Shown here: positions 1 through 13,296 of the stretch, one piece after another
How the letters are laid out: each line of letters begins with the position of its first letter
Numbering within the stretch: position 1 is the stretch's first letter
From: Sipunculus nudus
Taxonomy: Eukaryota; Annelida; Sipuncula; Golfingiida; Sipunculidae
DNA length: 64,000 bases
Assembly (NCBI GenBank): GCA_026874595.1
Contig: CM049316.1
Location: forward strand, 3,362,339 to 3,426,338
Direction of reading: 5' to 3'
Program-made: the position numbers and the translations under genes
Notes under the pieces: generated by a model
The model's input: the letters and a program-made list of their open reading frames with translations, nothing else
The model's database searches: none
What the model was told of the DNA's origin: nothing

Positions 1-2329
1 CAATTGGTCTGATTAGGTCTGGTCGAATTACCACTAGTAAAATTGCCTCTGGCCATATCATGCCTGGTTGACCATCAGTAACTTGCAGGTTCAAAATACA
101 ACAGATTTCAAATTTGTTTTATTCATAGGCTGAAATACTGAACTAAACATTGTGTCTGTGTATTATTTTATGAATGTCAATTATAATAGATGTGTGGAGA
201 CATTTGTGATTAAATTCAGCTGTCCTTGGAGTGAATTGTCAGAATTTAGTCACTCTACTAACTGGCAGGTAAATTGATAGGTTCTGACAAATTAGTGTAT
301 GTAAACACATAAATGTGATGATATATACTGCATGGAGTCCAAAACTATTTAACTTCAAGTACTGAAATTTGTGGCAATTACATTTTCAAATGAAAGGGAT
401 TGTGTGTCTGTTTATATGTATACATAAATAAAAATAATTAAAAGTAACTTTCAAGGAGAATCTTATTTCATCTTATTGCAATCTATTACATTTGCCTTTA
501 ATACCCTTATAATAAAATCAGGTATGACATAAAATGTATAGGAAAAAAGGTTCAGTCTAACATTAGGCACACACGTGGCCATCATATAGGTACACACAAA
601 GTCTGTCACACATGTTGAGCCATCGAACATGTACACACACTCCTACTCTATAGTAACAACACAACACTGGACCCCACAGCCCTTTATCCTCAGCTTATAA
701 ACGATAGGGCATGTTTCACCACGCACCAGATGGGCCGCACTTCCCGCCCGAGGTGTACACACAAGTTCCTTCATGCCCACTTATTACAAGGGCTATTTGC
801 TTATGTATGAGGGTCTGTCTGTTCTCGTTGAAGTATATCCAAGAGAATTATAGCCCTGGTCTGAGTCTGCTGGGGTAAGGTGGGGGGTAATGTGCTTCTC
901 TTTGTGGGATATACTCAGTAACTTTTGAGTGATATGATTGTAATTTGTTCATTAAAATACTCAGCTTTTGTGGGATATGACAGTACTCTGTTCATTATTA
1001 CACTGGATTTTACTCTGTGGTAATAATAGTAATTTGTTTATCATTACACTGGGTATATGATTATAATATAAATTATGATATTATAAAATACATGATAATA
1101 TATTATAATAATATAGATACATTTTGGAATGTGAAAATAATTTTTTGATTATTACACTGGAGTTAATTTCATTGTATAAACAGTAATTTGTTTATAATCA
1201 ATTAATTTTTAGACTTTTTCTTTTAGGCCAAAAATTGGTCATCATTACATTTGACTTCTAATGCTGATGAGATATAAATATGTACAAACCAATTCAGTAA
1301 CAAACATCTGATATGCATGTTTGCTTCTGTGCAAAAATCATAGAGGTCTATATTAAACATATCCCATATAACACTAATAATACATACACATACGTTAAGT
1401 TACATGCCTTTGATTGAATGATAATTGAAATGTTTGTAATTTTGGTTAGGCCTGAGGCTTTTTTCTTAAATAAACTTCAGTTCAAACATGGGATATATTC
1501 TCATGTTTGCAAAGATCCATCATCTATACATATTACACAAGCTTGTATACACATATAAACACACTCTCATAATTACTCCCATACATGAACATAAACAGGT
1601 TCATACAGCAGAAACACAATGCTATGAATGATTTATTTCTCATAATACACAAACAACAAAGTTATATCAGAATAAACTGAGAAGGCCCCCCAGGGATAGG
1701 TCTGTTTTTTACAAGTTTTGTCCATATATAACCAGACATACTGAAACCATTTCATGGAAGCTCTTACATCTGCAATCATTTCCATTTTCTACTGATTCAT
1801 GTGGTTCGCTGATACAGTGATGTTTACCACAAACGCTAATAAAACAAAAGCCAGCCCCCTGGGACAGTGATATATTAGTGTGGTACACTGGGTAACATGA
1901 TTAAATCAGGGCCCATGAGAGCAACAAATTATCTGCATGGAATGTGTTACAATCCAGGTCCCCTACACACAGGGTACACTCACCACTGTAAAATACAACA
2001 GACTGGATCAACTGAGCAAAACCAGGACCAATGTTATTATACACAATCAAGGTCTCACTTAAACCCAGTGGTTTAAAGAGCTAGAAAAACGTCCAGGTCA
2101 TGACCCATGTGTGGCACTGCATGCCATACTGGACAAGTATAAGAATGAGGGTATCTGTATGATACTGCATAACTGGTCATTATGAAGGCAAAGGATTACA
2201 TATTTTCACTGTACTCAGTAGGTGTTAATCCATTGTTACAGCAGGTGATTAGGCAACAACATATCTCAATGACCAGGTTTAATTTTCACATTTATTGATG
2301 GAGGGAGTGGGCCTGGAGTGGAGTACTAC
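1..2329. other. 3' flank of PSMG4, no gene seen
   Basis: AT-rich non-coding DNA beyond the 3' end of PSMG4. Between about 890 and 1200 a loose, degenerate repetition of 'taatttgtt...cattacactgg' phrases is visible. It is too diverged to give a firm unit. No exon, RNA gene or mobile-element end was recognised on either strand. Confidence 0.5.
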
Positions 2330-3080
2330 AGTGCCATACCCAGAGTTTATTACATATTCTGTATATAGTATGTTTAGATGTGTAAATATCAAGTTGAGTT
2401 TACAAGCTTTATCTCAATGTATGATCAGATTATAATAAACTGCTGAAAACCACTATGTCCCCTCCCAAAACCTGTGTTTACTATACATTCTGTATACCAA
2501 TATAGTAGGTTCAGATGTGTAAATATGAAGAACAAGTTTGATAGATGAGCAAAAGCTTTATCTCAATGCAGGATACACTACATTGTGTAATTAATGGTTT
2601 AAAACCACAACACCTCTTCCTGAAAACCCAGGTTTACTTTGTAATCTGGATGTAGTATGTTTAGATGTGTATAAATCATGATTAAGTATGAAAGTAAAGT
2701 GTAAAAGCTTCAATCTATTAATCACTAAGGTGTGTGAATTAATGGCTGAAAACCACAACACCTCATCTCAAAAACCTGAGTTTACTATATGTTCTGTATA
2801 TAGTATGTCTCGGTGTGTAAATATCATGGACAAGTCTGATATATGGACTAACAAGCTTAACCTCACTGTACATTTACACTATGACGAGTATTTAAAGACT
2901 GAAAACCACTACGCCTCATCCAAAAACCTGTCCATAGATGATTTTATAACATGCACAGATCTGACATGAATTTACAAGCTTTATCTCCATGTAAAAAAAC
3001 ACTACACTGTAATTTATGAATGAAAACTACTATACCAGAATCCAGAGTTAACAACTGGAGGATCAGGATGTTGTAGTACC
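2330..3080. repeat. Degenerate ~150-bp tandem repeat, about five copies
   Basis: The phrase 'gaaaaccac' recurs near 2445, 2600, 2748 and 2901, with a weaker 'gaaaactac' near 3022, giving a spacing close to 150 bp with a shorter last unit. Each unit also carries 'tagtatgtttagatgtgtaa' (or a variant) and 'acaagctttatctcaatg'. Copies are diverged with small indels, so the array is old. An open frame at 2688-2969 arises inside it and is not taken as a gene. Confidence 0.7.
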
Positions 3081-3655
3081 TGGGATGCTGGGAGGATGTA
3101 GGTACCGAGAACAAGTTTCATGGATGAGTTTAAAGCCTATCTACACATACAAACAACTGTGATGTGAAATACATGAATAGAAGAAATATTAATAAAAGAA
3201 GTATCAATAACAAATAGACCCCTGTATACACTGTCACCTTATCAAAACAAGGATTATTACAATGTTTTTATACTTTAAGATGCACACTTTTTTCAGTTTT
3301 CTAAAAACATCAATGATGATTTTGATTTCTGGTATAAAATAAGCATAAAATAGCTTACAAAGAAATAGAAGCTTTGCCTTTTAAGAGTCTTTGAAATGAG
3401 ATCAAATAATTATATTTCAAACACATGCAGTAACTTAACAGCCACAATGAACATTAAATGATAATCTAACCTTTCATATTATGTATACCTGGATCAGACA
3501 CATTTATTATGGATGTAATAACATCCTACCCTGAATGTCAGTTCATCACTAAACAATGGAGACACCACTCTGTCTGTCTCTGAGTGTACATCATTCCGTC
3601 TCCACAGCATCATCCATCACGGATGCTGATCTCTAGAGATCGGTGCAGCAGACCC

Positions 3656-3661
3656 TTTATT
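3656..3661 (-). promoter_or_regulatory. Candidate poly(A) signal of PSMG4
   Basis: AATAAA on the minus strand, 42 nt past the PSMG4 stop codon, would give a very short 3' UTR with cleavage near 3630-3645. The hexamer is common in AT-rich DNA, so this is only a candidate. Other minus-strand AATAAA-type hexamers occur farther down. Confidence 0.35.
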
Positions 3662-3703
3662 CCTGTTTATCATTGTTTTTTATTTCTAACCTTTGACCTC
3701 TAG

Positions 3704-3822
3704 CTAGAAGCGATCTGGATGTGTGTTCATCTCAGTTATAATCAGTTTTTCCACCAGAGGGAGCAGCTGTTGGTTTTCAGGCAGGTTACAGCTGACAAAA
3801 ACCTGTTTTCCTGTCTTCTTGG
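3704..3822 (-). CDS. PSMG4: PSMG4 exon 3 (terminal coding exon)
   Basis: The exon follows a long T-rich tract and CATTTCAG (acceptor AG at 3824-3823). Its first two bases CC complete the codon begun by the last G of exon 2 (G|CC, Ala). The next 38 codons begin KKTGKQVFVSCNLPE and end MNTHPDRF, followed by TAG at 3706-3704. This matches the C-terminal third of PSMG4: the 'KQVFVS.NL' beta-strand followed by a 'LLVE..I..E' type helix. Only this frame is open across the segment. The splice phase agrees with the known Ala codon in vertebrate PSMG4, which strongly supports the assignment. Homology is by recognition, not by a search. Confidence 0.9.
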
Positions 3823-4067
3823 CTGAAATGAAAAAAAAAAAAAATAAAAATATTATCTTTACTTATATTTAGATAAAATATACAGGTCTTAAAGATATCA
3901 CATCATGGCATACACCTACAACAGTACAAGGTTCTTGATCCTGTGACTGAAGTAAAGGTTAACAGAGTACACTAACTGATGGCATAAACCTCCACAAATA
4001 TTAGTTTATATAGATTTAATATACAGGAGTCCACTGAAATGAATGCTTCTGTGGCAGTTTTCCTTTA

Positions 4068-4245
4068 GAGTACCAAATTCTTCTACTGGATGTAAGGATC
4101 ACTGCTTGTTTAGTCTAGAAGATAGATGTACAGAAAAAAACATTCACATCCAGTTGATGTCTTCTAAAAAGTGACAAATTCTTCCACTAGATGTCAGGAT
4201 CATGGACTGTTTAGTCTACAAGACAGATGTACAGACAGACACACA
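4068..4245. repeat. ~110-bp tandem duplication
   Basis: Two adjacent similar blocks. Each reads 'aaattctt(c)(t/c)actgatg.a(g)gatca' followed by 'tgtttagtct' and an 'aga(t/c)agatgtacaga' segment. The first starts near 4068 and the second near 4178. They are clearly related but diverged. Confidence 0.5.
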
Positions 4246-7200
4246 ATTACCTATCATCAATATTTAGCTCTAGATAAATTCCAGACTTTAACCAACTTTT
4301 TTTGCCATGTTTTCACTGAACTCCATACAGATGGGTCAACAACATTTTCTGGTATCTTATACTCAGACAAACATGGGTGAAATCATAACCTCCGGCCTAC
4401 TGAGCAGCAAATGAAGCTTGTCCATGACTAAGATTCAGTCTTCCTTTGTTCTGACTGCAGTACCATTCCTGTTATGTCAGAACTGCTGGGGCTGGTGGTA
4501 AGAACTGACTGACTGTAGTACACAGGAAACACCTGAGTATGTGAAAGATATAAAATATCACTCTAATTTACAAAAAACAGACTTAATCAAGTAAGGGCAC
4601 CTGTCCCCCTTGATAATGCCATAATTTCATTTGTGATTTTTTGTATCTATCTATATACACTGAAAACTCAGGATTGTACACTAAAGCACTCAGGGGTTTT
4701 CAGGTGAATTATACCTGCTCATTGTTAGCCTCCATGCAGTCATGTCTAAAAACAGTCCTGACTCAATGTTAGGATAATGAAACCCCATTATAAAGCAATG
4801 TAAGTCAATATTTCCACAGTCTATGTCATATAACACAATAAGTGTTCCAAGGATAATGTAAAATACAACATTTCATATGTTATACAGAAACAGTGCATTT
4901 ATGTGAAGTAGAAACTTCTCCTGGCATACACAGAAGGACAGGGATACAAGCTCCCTCGTCCACCAGTTAAAGGCCCTGCCAGCTGACAGCTCACTCTGTG
5001 TGTGTGTGTGTGGAGGAAGTGAGGTTTATATACATCAATTATCATGCCATGTGTTGTTTACATGCCCTTATAAAAATATGAATCAGATGACATGACGATC
5101 AAGAGAAACCACAATATGACAAATTGGTGAAATATGGCATTCAGTATTCCACTGATGATGTTATCATGATTGATCAAAGTACATGTGTTATTAACAGTTA
5201 TTGGAGTGGACCCAAGAAAATTTTCTTGATCTGGGTTGGTGTCCAACTGGTTTCAAGAATTTGTTCTAAATGTACAAGGGCTAAAGTCAATGATATTAAA
5301 TTTCTTGATAATCCTGAATGGATATTAATGAATTAAGTGAAATAAGGAAATTCCCTGGAATTTCTCATGTCTGCTTGAGACAGAGAAGAAGGTAGTTACA
5401 GTGAGTGAGAGAAGAATAAATATTTATCAACAGAATGACCGGTAAACATTTTATAAACTCCACATTTCAGGATCGACAGGGTCATACTGTACACTATTAC
5501 CAGACTATTATCCTGACATTGTGTATTACACTTGGCACAGGTAAGGGGACACTCCTTCATAGAGGGGAGGCTTTGTCCCGATGTGGGAGTCATCAGTGTG
5601 TTTATACTCTCCCGGCATACTATCATCAGCGTGTGCTCTCTCCGCTCAGAGCTGGAAGTGGTCTACGTGTAGGGGCTCAGGGTGACTCATCTGTACCGGC
5701 TGAATCATGGTCAATTTAAATCAGAGCCGTCTAGGATCAGTGACAACACTGCAACTGTTTGATGCACACACACACACACATGTCAGTGGATAGACATGAC
5801 ATGCAAATACCATGACCAGACATGGTTTTATCTGAGATAAACACACACACATATACAATGTATACTCATATTCACTTCACCAACACACTATAACTATTAA
5901 TATTAACTTTAAATTACAGTCATTTTGATGAGTCCTGTGAATTAATTAATGCTTTGAAATTGATCTGCATTACATTTCAATTAAATTTTATTTTGATGGA
6001 ACCCTTCAGGGAACATAATTTAAACACACAGATATACATATACAGGAAAACAATTACATTGTTGGATTTGATTAAATACAATGTTAGGGTGAGAATTAAG
6101 GGCCTTTCCCACTTAAATAGTTTCAGGACTTGTGATTTAGTAGAGATTAGGATTTCTATGAGAATTACTTTCTGTACACTACTCATTAATACAGTTTACA
6201 CTAGTACATCTTAATGGATGAGGACTGCTATTTCAAGCTGTCTTGGTCTTGTGTTACAGGAATGGACGTCCTACACAAGTCTGGAGGGTAAATACATAAC
6301 ACTTATACATAAGCTTCAACAGTAAACACACATGAAGAATGACTTAAGCTGTTTATCAAGACATATTCAAAGACTAAATGCACTAGCTGTTATATTTAGC
6401 TTTACATACAATCTTTGTCTCTGTCCTATAAACACAGGTAACTGAACATAAATATCACATGAGATCAGCATAAACTGAGCTCACTGGTTTCTAACATAAA
6501 CATTGACAAACTTGTCAGTTGTCAGCATTCTCCCTTCTTAAAAAATGCAGGGAAAAAAACTACATCTGAGCAGAGTACACTCTGGGCACGTGTCATCTAC
6601 TTAAACGGAATAACCTGTGACCTGCGGTAAAGTCTGCTGATCACATGACCCCCAGAAAGCCTCGACAAATACATGCACTTTAGCATATTAATGAAAATGC
6701 CTGCAGCATACCACTTGGCAGGGAATTCAAATATTTGCAGACAATCATTTTACCGAAGATGATGGTTATGGCCACGAAAAACAGGTCACATGACACAGTT
6801 GACTGACACTGTTCTACATTCAGCTCTGCGGTGTTAGTATTATATACATTATAAACAAGGGCTTGTTAGCTGGAGTACACCATTAACACACGGGTCACAG
6901 GGAGTGCACGATTCTCTTGGTTTGATCGGACGTATTGCTTTGATTCCTTACAAGCCAATACGGTGACCAAAACACGGGAACGGTGATAACTTGACAACTG
7001 CACCTTGGTTACCATGTTACCAGGTTATTTATACTGGTGACTCAGGCCACCTTACCATGCCCACATGTCCAGACTGGACACTGGTCAGTGGCCTCAAACT
7101 GCCCTGGTCAGACTGAGGGATTTGATGGTCAACACTCTGTATAGACCAGGTCCCTGCATATATCAATAAATGTATACCACAGTGACTCACAACCTCTAAG

Positions 7201-8250
7201 ACCAGGATATATATATCACTTAAGAATAATGTATAAATATGACTTAATTAAATATATATTACATTTAATATTCATACTTAGGCCAGTTTTGTTGTTAACA
7301 CTGATAAGTCACATACAGAGTAATAAATGAAGAAGGAAACAAATCCTGATACACACTACTGACTGTACACATGCGCATTGATTTTATAAACTATGTTGGA
7401 ATATGACTCAAAATATCAATACATGTACAATTACTAGGGAATTCCTTGATACCTCCTGTGTCAACCTTTACAACAATGACACGGGCCTGGAGAGCATTCT
7501 GGAGACCAAAATATAAAAGTTTCTGTCTTGTCCTCGGATCTTTTGCTATTACTCAGATCCCTCAGTCTCAGTCTTAATTGAGGATTGGTCAGTCTTGACT
7601 ACATTACTATTATAGACAAATGAACCTTAAAAAATTTACACATTTTTGTTGGAATAATTTTTTTTTTGGTGGAGGTAACCACCTTCATTTTTTAGATGCT
7701 GGCTTAGCTTAATAACTGTATCACTCCATTTCATTTAGTACTATATGGTGGTAGCACACATATATCCTGGCTTCAGACCGGCTACGTGCACTGTACCTGA
7801 GGGTCCTAGGTGTGTAACTATCCCAAGTGCTGGGTCATAACACCAAGGAATCCTTGAAAGTCACACTCATTTGTGAGCGATATACAGCCTTTAACTGGGG
7901 AAATCCTTCCTATTAAGACTGCAGAGTTCCAACTCTGGAGACAGGCCAATTGTGAGAAATCTCCCACTTCTTAGTAGAGATTAAAACTCAGGAGCTCTTA
8001 TACCTTCCCCTAATTGACAAACATCCATTATCTTTATCACACCATTCTCTATCCCCCACCATATACACAAACATACACAATGAGCCTGTGACTCAGGTAA
8101 TCTAAATTCCTCCATGATGAAAAAAAAATTACGTCTGGCTCTAGTTAGAGTAGATTTGCTGGCACATTTTCCCAAGCAGACTAACACAAAATACCATTAA
8201 TGTTTATGAGAGAACACAATGTTTAAACCACATGGAATATGAGAGATCAT
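4246..8250. other. Intron 2 DNA with short microsatellites only
   Basis: No gene or element boundary recognised. Contains a short GT run near 4998-5012 and short CA runs near 5764-5780. Open frames such as 5435-5719 and 5954-6214 have no family resemblance and no convincing splice context. Confidence 0.45.
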
Positions 8251-8957
8251 AACAAGGGACCAATGCGTCACATCGCTCAGCTGAATTTTGGAAAATATTA
8301 GTAACTGCAAAACATTTATTTCTTTTGGTTTTTTTATGTATATTATCATTAGAAAAGCTATGAGAAAATGGCCCTGCTAAAATGAAACTCTGTAAATTAT
8401 AGAATAATGGGCATGAGCTAAACCATTTAGTGATGCTCCAAGGGAACAAATAGGCCTACGGTAAGTGTTATATAAAAGTAACATTTCATAAACAAATAAT
8501 GTGTGAAGGTAATTAAGTTTTCAAAAATTAAATATATGGCCATATGAGTTAAAAAATTAATCCAACAAAGTTTGACCAATATTCCTAATTTTAATACTAA
8601 GTTAACAGTGTTATTCACACCTAGGCCCTCCTTTAAGAGATATGAATGAAATGCTACAAAATATTTATATCTTCTTAAATCTTGTCATTTAGCACTTACA
8701 TTAGATCCTAATATTTTATCACATTTGAATATTAGGATTAAATTCCTGAATTTTTTTTCTTTAAAACAATCAAAATTGTCCAAGTCCCATCAAAAAGAAT
8801 TTATTTAACATTAAAATTATAAGATTCATCTTGTTTATTAGTCCTGTGTATTTGAGGGGTGGTAGGGGTAAGGGGTCTCCGTTGTTACTGCTCGTTGATG
8901 AAAAAAATGTTAATTTTAAGATTCATCTAGTTCATAGTACAGGTCTGTCAACAGAAT

Positions 8958-9049
8958 GGGGGTGGGGTGTGGGAGGGGGGGGGGGGAGCAGGGGTGGGGG
9001 GGGGGGGGTCGGGGAGCAGGGGTGGGGGAGGGGGGGGGGGAGCAGGGGT
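8958..9049 (+). repeat. G-rich minisatellite, G-quadruplex-prone
   Basis: Runs of up to about 13 G separated by 'agcaggggtg'-type spacers, with the phrase 'ggggagcagggg' appearing three times. The plus strand has many more than four G-tracts of three or more. Exact G-run lengths in such tracts are error-prone in assemblies. Confidence 0.75.
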
Positions 9050-10548
9050 TGCCAGAGAAAAAGTCTCCCTGTGGTATGGTATAAACTGGAGTCTGATCAA
9101 GCTCAACTCAGTGGAGAGAGCTGCACTGAATGACCTACAGTCACCAAAGTGGACTGCTTGACAATGTAAGGGAATACAACAAGAGCCTCCAAAATAAATT
9201 CAATTACTAGCCTAATTTTGCAGCTTTTTCAAATTTCAGATTTTAACAGATTAAATCCTTATGTGCACATGCTGTGAAAATTACAGTACTTTCAGGAAAA
9301 AAATGTGCCATGGCCAAGGTTCGGCAAAATTTAAGGTACCAATTTTTATTTTTGCTAATATTTAAAAATTTAACAGATTTTGATCTAATTTTTGGTATAC
9401 AATTTAATCTTGATTAATTAAAGTTATATTACTGGAAAAAAGTCCTTAGCTTTAACATTTTTGTGTTGAGTGATCAAATAATTTTTCTGATATTTTACAA
9501 GATGCATTATGTTTGAGCCCATAACTTTTTTAAATTATATAATACAGACCTTATTTCTGGCATGTATATAGGAACTCTATAGAGGAATATTTATGGTAAA
9601 TATGAGGAAAAACAGTTGAGTGGTTTTGATATTAGGCAGTCCTGAAGTATGAAAATATGTTTTAATAAAAAATTGAGGTTTTTCCTTAATTTCTCAAAGG
9701 AACAAAGTCGCAAAGACCCAGTTTTCAGCTTGGTAGGAGATCTTTGAGACATCTAACATTATGCCAACAGCCTGGGGAGCATAGAGATATGCACTGAATG
9801 ACCTACAGTCACCAAAATAGACTGCTTGACAATGTAAGGGAATACAAGGAGAGCCTCCAAAAAATTCAATAACTAGCCTAATTTTGCAGCTTTTATTTTC
9901 AAATTTCAGATTTAAACAGATTAAATCCTTATGTGTACAAGCTGTGAAAATTGAATCCACAGTACTTACAGGAAAAAAATGTGCCGTGGCCCAAGTTGAG
10001 AAAAATTTAAAGTACCAATTTTTTATTTTTGCCAATATTTTAAAAAAATTTAACAGATTTATATCTAATGTTTGGTATACAATTACATTTTGATAAATTA
10101 AAGTTGTATTACTGAAAAAAGTCCCTACCTTTAACACTTTTGGTCTTAAGTGACCAAATATCTTTCCTGATTTTTTTTCTAAGTCCATTATGTTTGGGCC
10201 CATAACTTTTTAATTTAATAATACTGACTTAATTTTTGGCATGTACATAGGAACTATATAGAGGAATATTTATGTTAAATATGAAGAAAACCAGATGGGT
10301 GGTTTTGATATTAGGCAGTCCTGAAGTGTGAAAATTGATTTCTAATAAAAAATTCAGGTTTTTCCTTAATATCTCGCAGGAACAAAGTCCAATTTTCGGC
10401 ATGGTAGGAGATTTTGGGGACATCTAACTGTATGTCGAATTTCAGGTTCGTAGGTCCAGTGGTGTTGAAACGTGCCAGTCTTACGGATGGACATCTGGAC
10501 GGACGGACGGACGGAAGGACAGACAGATGGACAATGGACCACGACTAT

Positions 10549-10577
10549 AGCTCAGATGACTTGTAGTCAGCTGAGCT
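10549..10577. other. Right-end hairpin of element A
   Basis: AGCTCAGATGACT (10549-10561), loop TGT, AGTCAGCTGAGCT (10565-10577). The arms pair over 13 bp with one internal mismatch. The same hairpin with other loops ends B, C, D and F. Confidence 0.8.
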
Positions 10578-10579
10578 AA

Positions 10580-13296
10580 CAAAATGTTTCCATTCAATGA
10601 TACTCAGTATGTTCTACTGCTAGGGGTTCCAAATCATTATATACTGGTCTTCACTAAAAACGTCTGATTATTGACTGTTTACCTCAAAACAATGATAAGT
10701 GAACTTCATATAGTAAGTATTGATCAGCCGGACCACCTATCATGATAAATTATCAATTATCAGTGTGAGTTCACAGATTCATCATTGATAAAATAAAGGC
10801 TCATTACAGGGGGAATATTATCAATTATCAGCTTGGGGATTTTGATAAAATATTTGTTCACAATCTGTAAAATTTGATTTAATAACCTCATCTGGTGGCA
10901 TAGCAGCTGCAGTATATGAAGAATGTATTTATCTTTATATTTATTCTTGTCAAAGTCATCCTATTTTATTTTGAGGATTTTGGATGTTTTACAAAATGTT
11001 ATTCCACTATAACTTTTGCTGATACATGTGCCTTTACCACCTCTCTCCACAGATAATTTTCCTGGACTCTTAAAGGTGCCCGTTCACCTACCCTTTGAAA
11101 AAGAATTTATGTGATTTCTGGCTTCCATTTGTATATATTAATGAGCTAAAGGTATTTTTGGTTGTGAAAAGTTCTTAAATGGGCCTTCGTGAAGGATGTA
11201 TGAACTTGTTTATCAACAACATGTTTGTTAACACAGCAATGTTGACAAACGGGAAAAAGATGTAACCTTAGGTGGTAGGTTGCATATATGCAGAGGCAGA
11301 AAAGTCACTTGTTCCAAAACGCCATTTGAAAAGCTCTGGTTTATCTGACTTGCTGCCAGATGCCTATATATTGAAATTATGCGTATGCCACTAGCTGATA
11401 ATAATACTGATTCTCGATAATTGTCCCTATTGATTTTGGATGCAAAACTTGAATCTTTCAGCTAATATGGTTTGGACAAATGACATTATGAGTCAGTCAC
11501 AAAAATGTACAGAGCACAACAAATGACTCTTCTTACAAATCAAATAAGTTTCAATCATCTGAGTGAAAAATGATGTTGACGTAAAAGTCTCTGAGGCTCC
11601 ACATGGAGATTGTATCAATGTTTAATGTTAAAATATTAGGCTGAACTTTTGCTAAAAAATTGTTATGTCATCTTAACATTCGGTACATAAAAAGTACCCG
11701 CCCCCTCCCCCCCTGGGGGGGGGGTTAAAATGTAACTTGTCATTTGATACATGGTGATTTGTTGAACATTTGAACAGACAGACAGGCAATTGATTGACTG
11801 ATACAAATTTAAACAAACTGCCACCCAAGCTAAATTAACTGTATTAAATACTCATCATTTTGCAACATTTAACCAGAATGACTGCAAAATACACAATTAT
11901 ACATTGTTAAAGCATTGCTGTGTATGAGCTAACCTCTGTGTGAGTATATCAATTAGCAGGCAGGACCACTCTAAAAGATATGGTACTTAAACAAATGGTA
12001 TTGCTATACGGATGGTTTTCACTTGTACAGCACATGATAAAAGCTGAGCTTCAATCATCCATAGACGTCCTAGCAATCAATACAATGGACCTGAGGTTGC
12101 AGTGAGCATTAATTCACATTCACAGACATGTTACTGGTCCTGCGAGGAGTGCAAAGGTACCATCCCTTTTGATTAATTTGAATTTAATGTTATTAATGTT
12201 CTCTTTGCTTACACATACCATATAATCAATCTTCTCACCATGCATCTTGCATAGGCTTATATTTCCTCATGATATATCACATATGCAGCATATTACTCCA
12301 TCATTATACAACACACTTATTATGTACTAAAAAATTTACAATTTGATTCACTTTACATGTCTTACAAAGCACTGAAATACCAGGGTTTTTTCTTGACCTT
12401 TAATGGGACCTGTATCTGCCCCATCCTCTCAGTGAAAGTCAGTTATTTTCAATGTTCATCATACGGCTCAGATTACAGAAATTTAATCAAAATAGCAAGG
12501 CATAATATCATTTGTTGTACTGAAATTTGGATCCTGGCTAAATCAGATACCCAGCCCTAATTCAAAGGATAACAGACTTGCATTTCAGTATTGTGTATGG
12601 CATATTACATGAACAAAACTGATATTATTAAAGGCTGATGCAGCATGGACACTTCAATCTTCAAGTAAACTGAGCTATTATTAAGCTGAAGAACACCTAC
12701 TACTGAGGAACCTATTCCTACGCTGAGTGGATGATTATAAAATATGGTATTTAAATAGACAAGGGCTCTGTGTCGGTGTATAGACTGTAAAGGCTGATCT
12801 GGGGCCAGGTGTTTAAGGTGACTAACCCTCCGATGATTCAGTTGTTTAATAAAGGCGGCCATAATCAATATCACAGACCTGCCAGTAACCACACTCTGTA
12901 ATCACAGGAGACTCCATAATCATCAATGTAAAACAAAGCACATGCTTAAACCAATCATCATCAAAATTGCAGTGCACATGTACAGGACTTGTACACCAGT
13001 ACATAACCAGCATTAACTTGCATGTGTTACATGATGGTTATCATTGTTTTTAAATAAAACCATACATCCTGGTTTACAATGAAAGCAAACTGCTCTTGTT
13101 TATAAGCAATACCATGCAGATCATCATCTCTTTAAAAATAAAATACCTCTCAATGTGTTATTTACTTTGCTATCCTTGACATCTAATTTACATTCTTTTA
13201 AAATAGTTCTAAGATGTATGTTAATGTTATTCTGCCTGTTGTTGGGTTGAAAAAAATATACTTTGAAGTTGCTGATAAAACTATGTGTGTTAATAC
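10580..13296. other. Intron 2 DNA, no gene seen
   Basis: AT-rich non-coding sequence. One notable spot is a C-tract directly followed by a G-tract at about 11700-11724, able to form a G:C hairpin with almost no loop. No exon or element ends recognised. Confidence 0.45.

Larger units (their letters stand above)
8251..10579 (+). mobile_element. Pearl-like (Helitron-like, non-autonomous) element A
   Basis: Left end 'aacaagggaccaatgcgtca' at 8251 with 'gctcagctga' just inside (8275-8284), a diverged form of the left end shared with elements B, C, D and F. Right end: a GGAC-type microsatellite (about 10489-10535), then the shared phrase 'acaatggaccacgactatag', then a terminal hairpin at 10549-10577 followed by 'aac'. 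The core has two copies of a ~660-bp unit starting near 9127 and 9795 ('gaatgacctacagtcacc' then 'gactgcttgacaatgtaagg'). A G-rich block (8958-9049) lies in the left arm. No transposase or helicase is encoded. The 169-codon open frame at 9694-10203 is a reading of the repeat. Architecture matches the tandem-repeat 'pearl' elements of bivalves. The class assignment is inference. Confidence 0.7.

Noticed and set aside
6263-6291. Possible plus-strand micro-exon between 'cttgtgttacag' and 'ggtaaatac'
   Set aside because: About 28 nt with plausible splice sites but no neighbouring exons or recognisable peptide; such pairs occur by chance in 40 kb of intron.
9694-10203. 169-codon minus-strand open frame, one of the longest outside the retrotransposon
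   Set aside because: It lies within the repeated unit of element A; related copies in C and D are interrupted by stops and shifts, and the peptide has no known domain.
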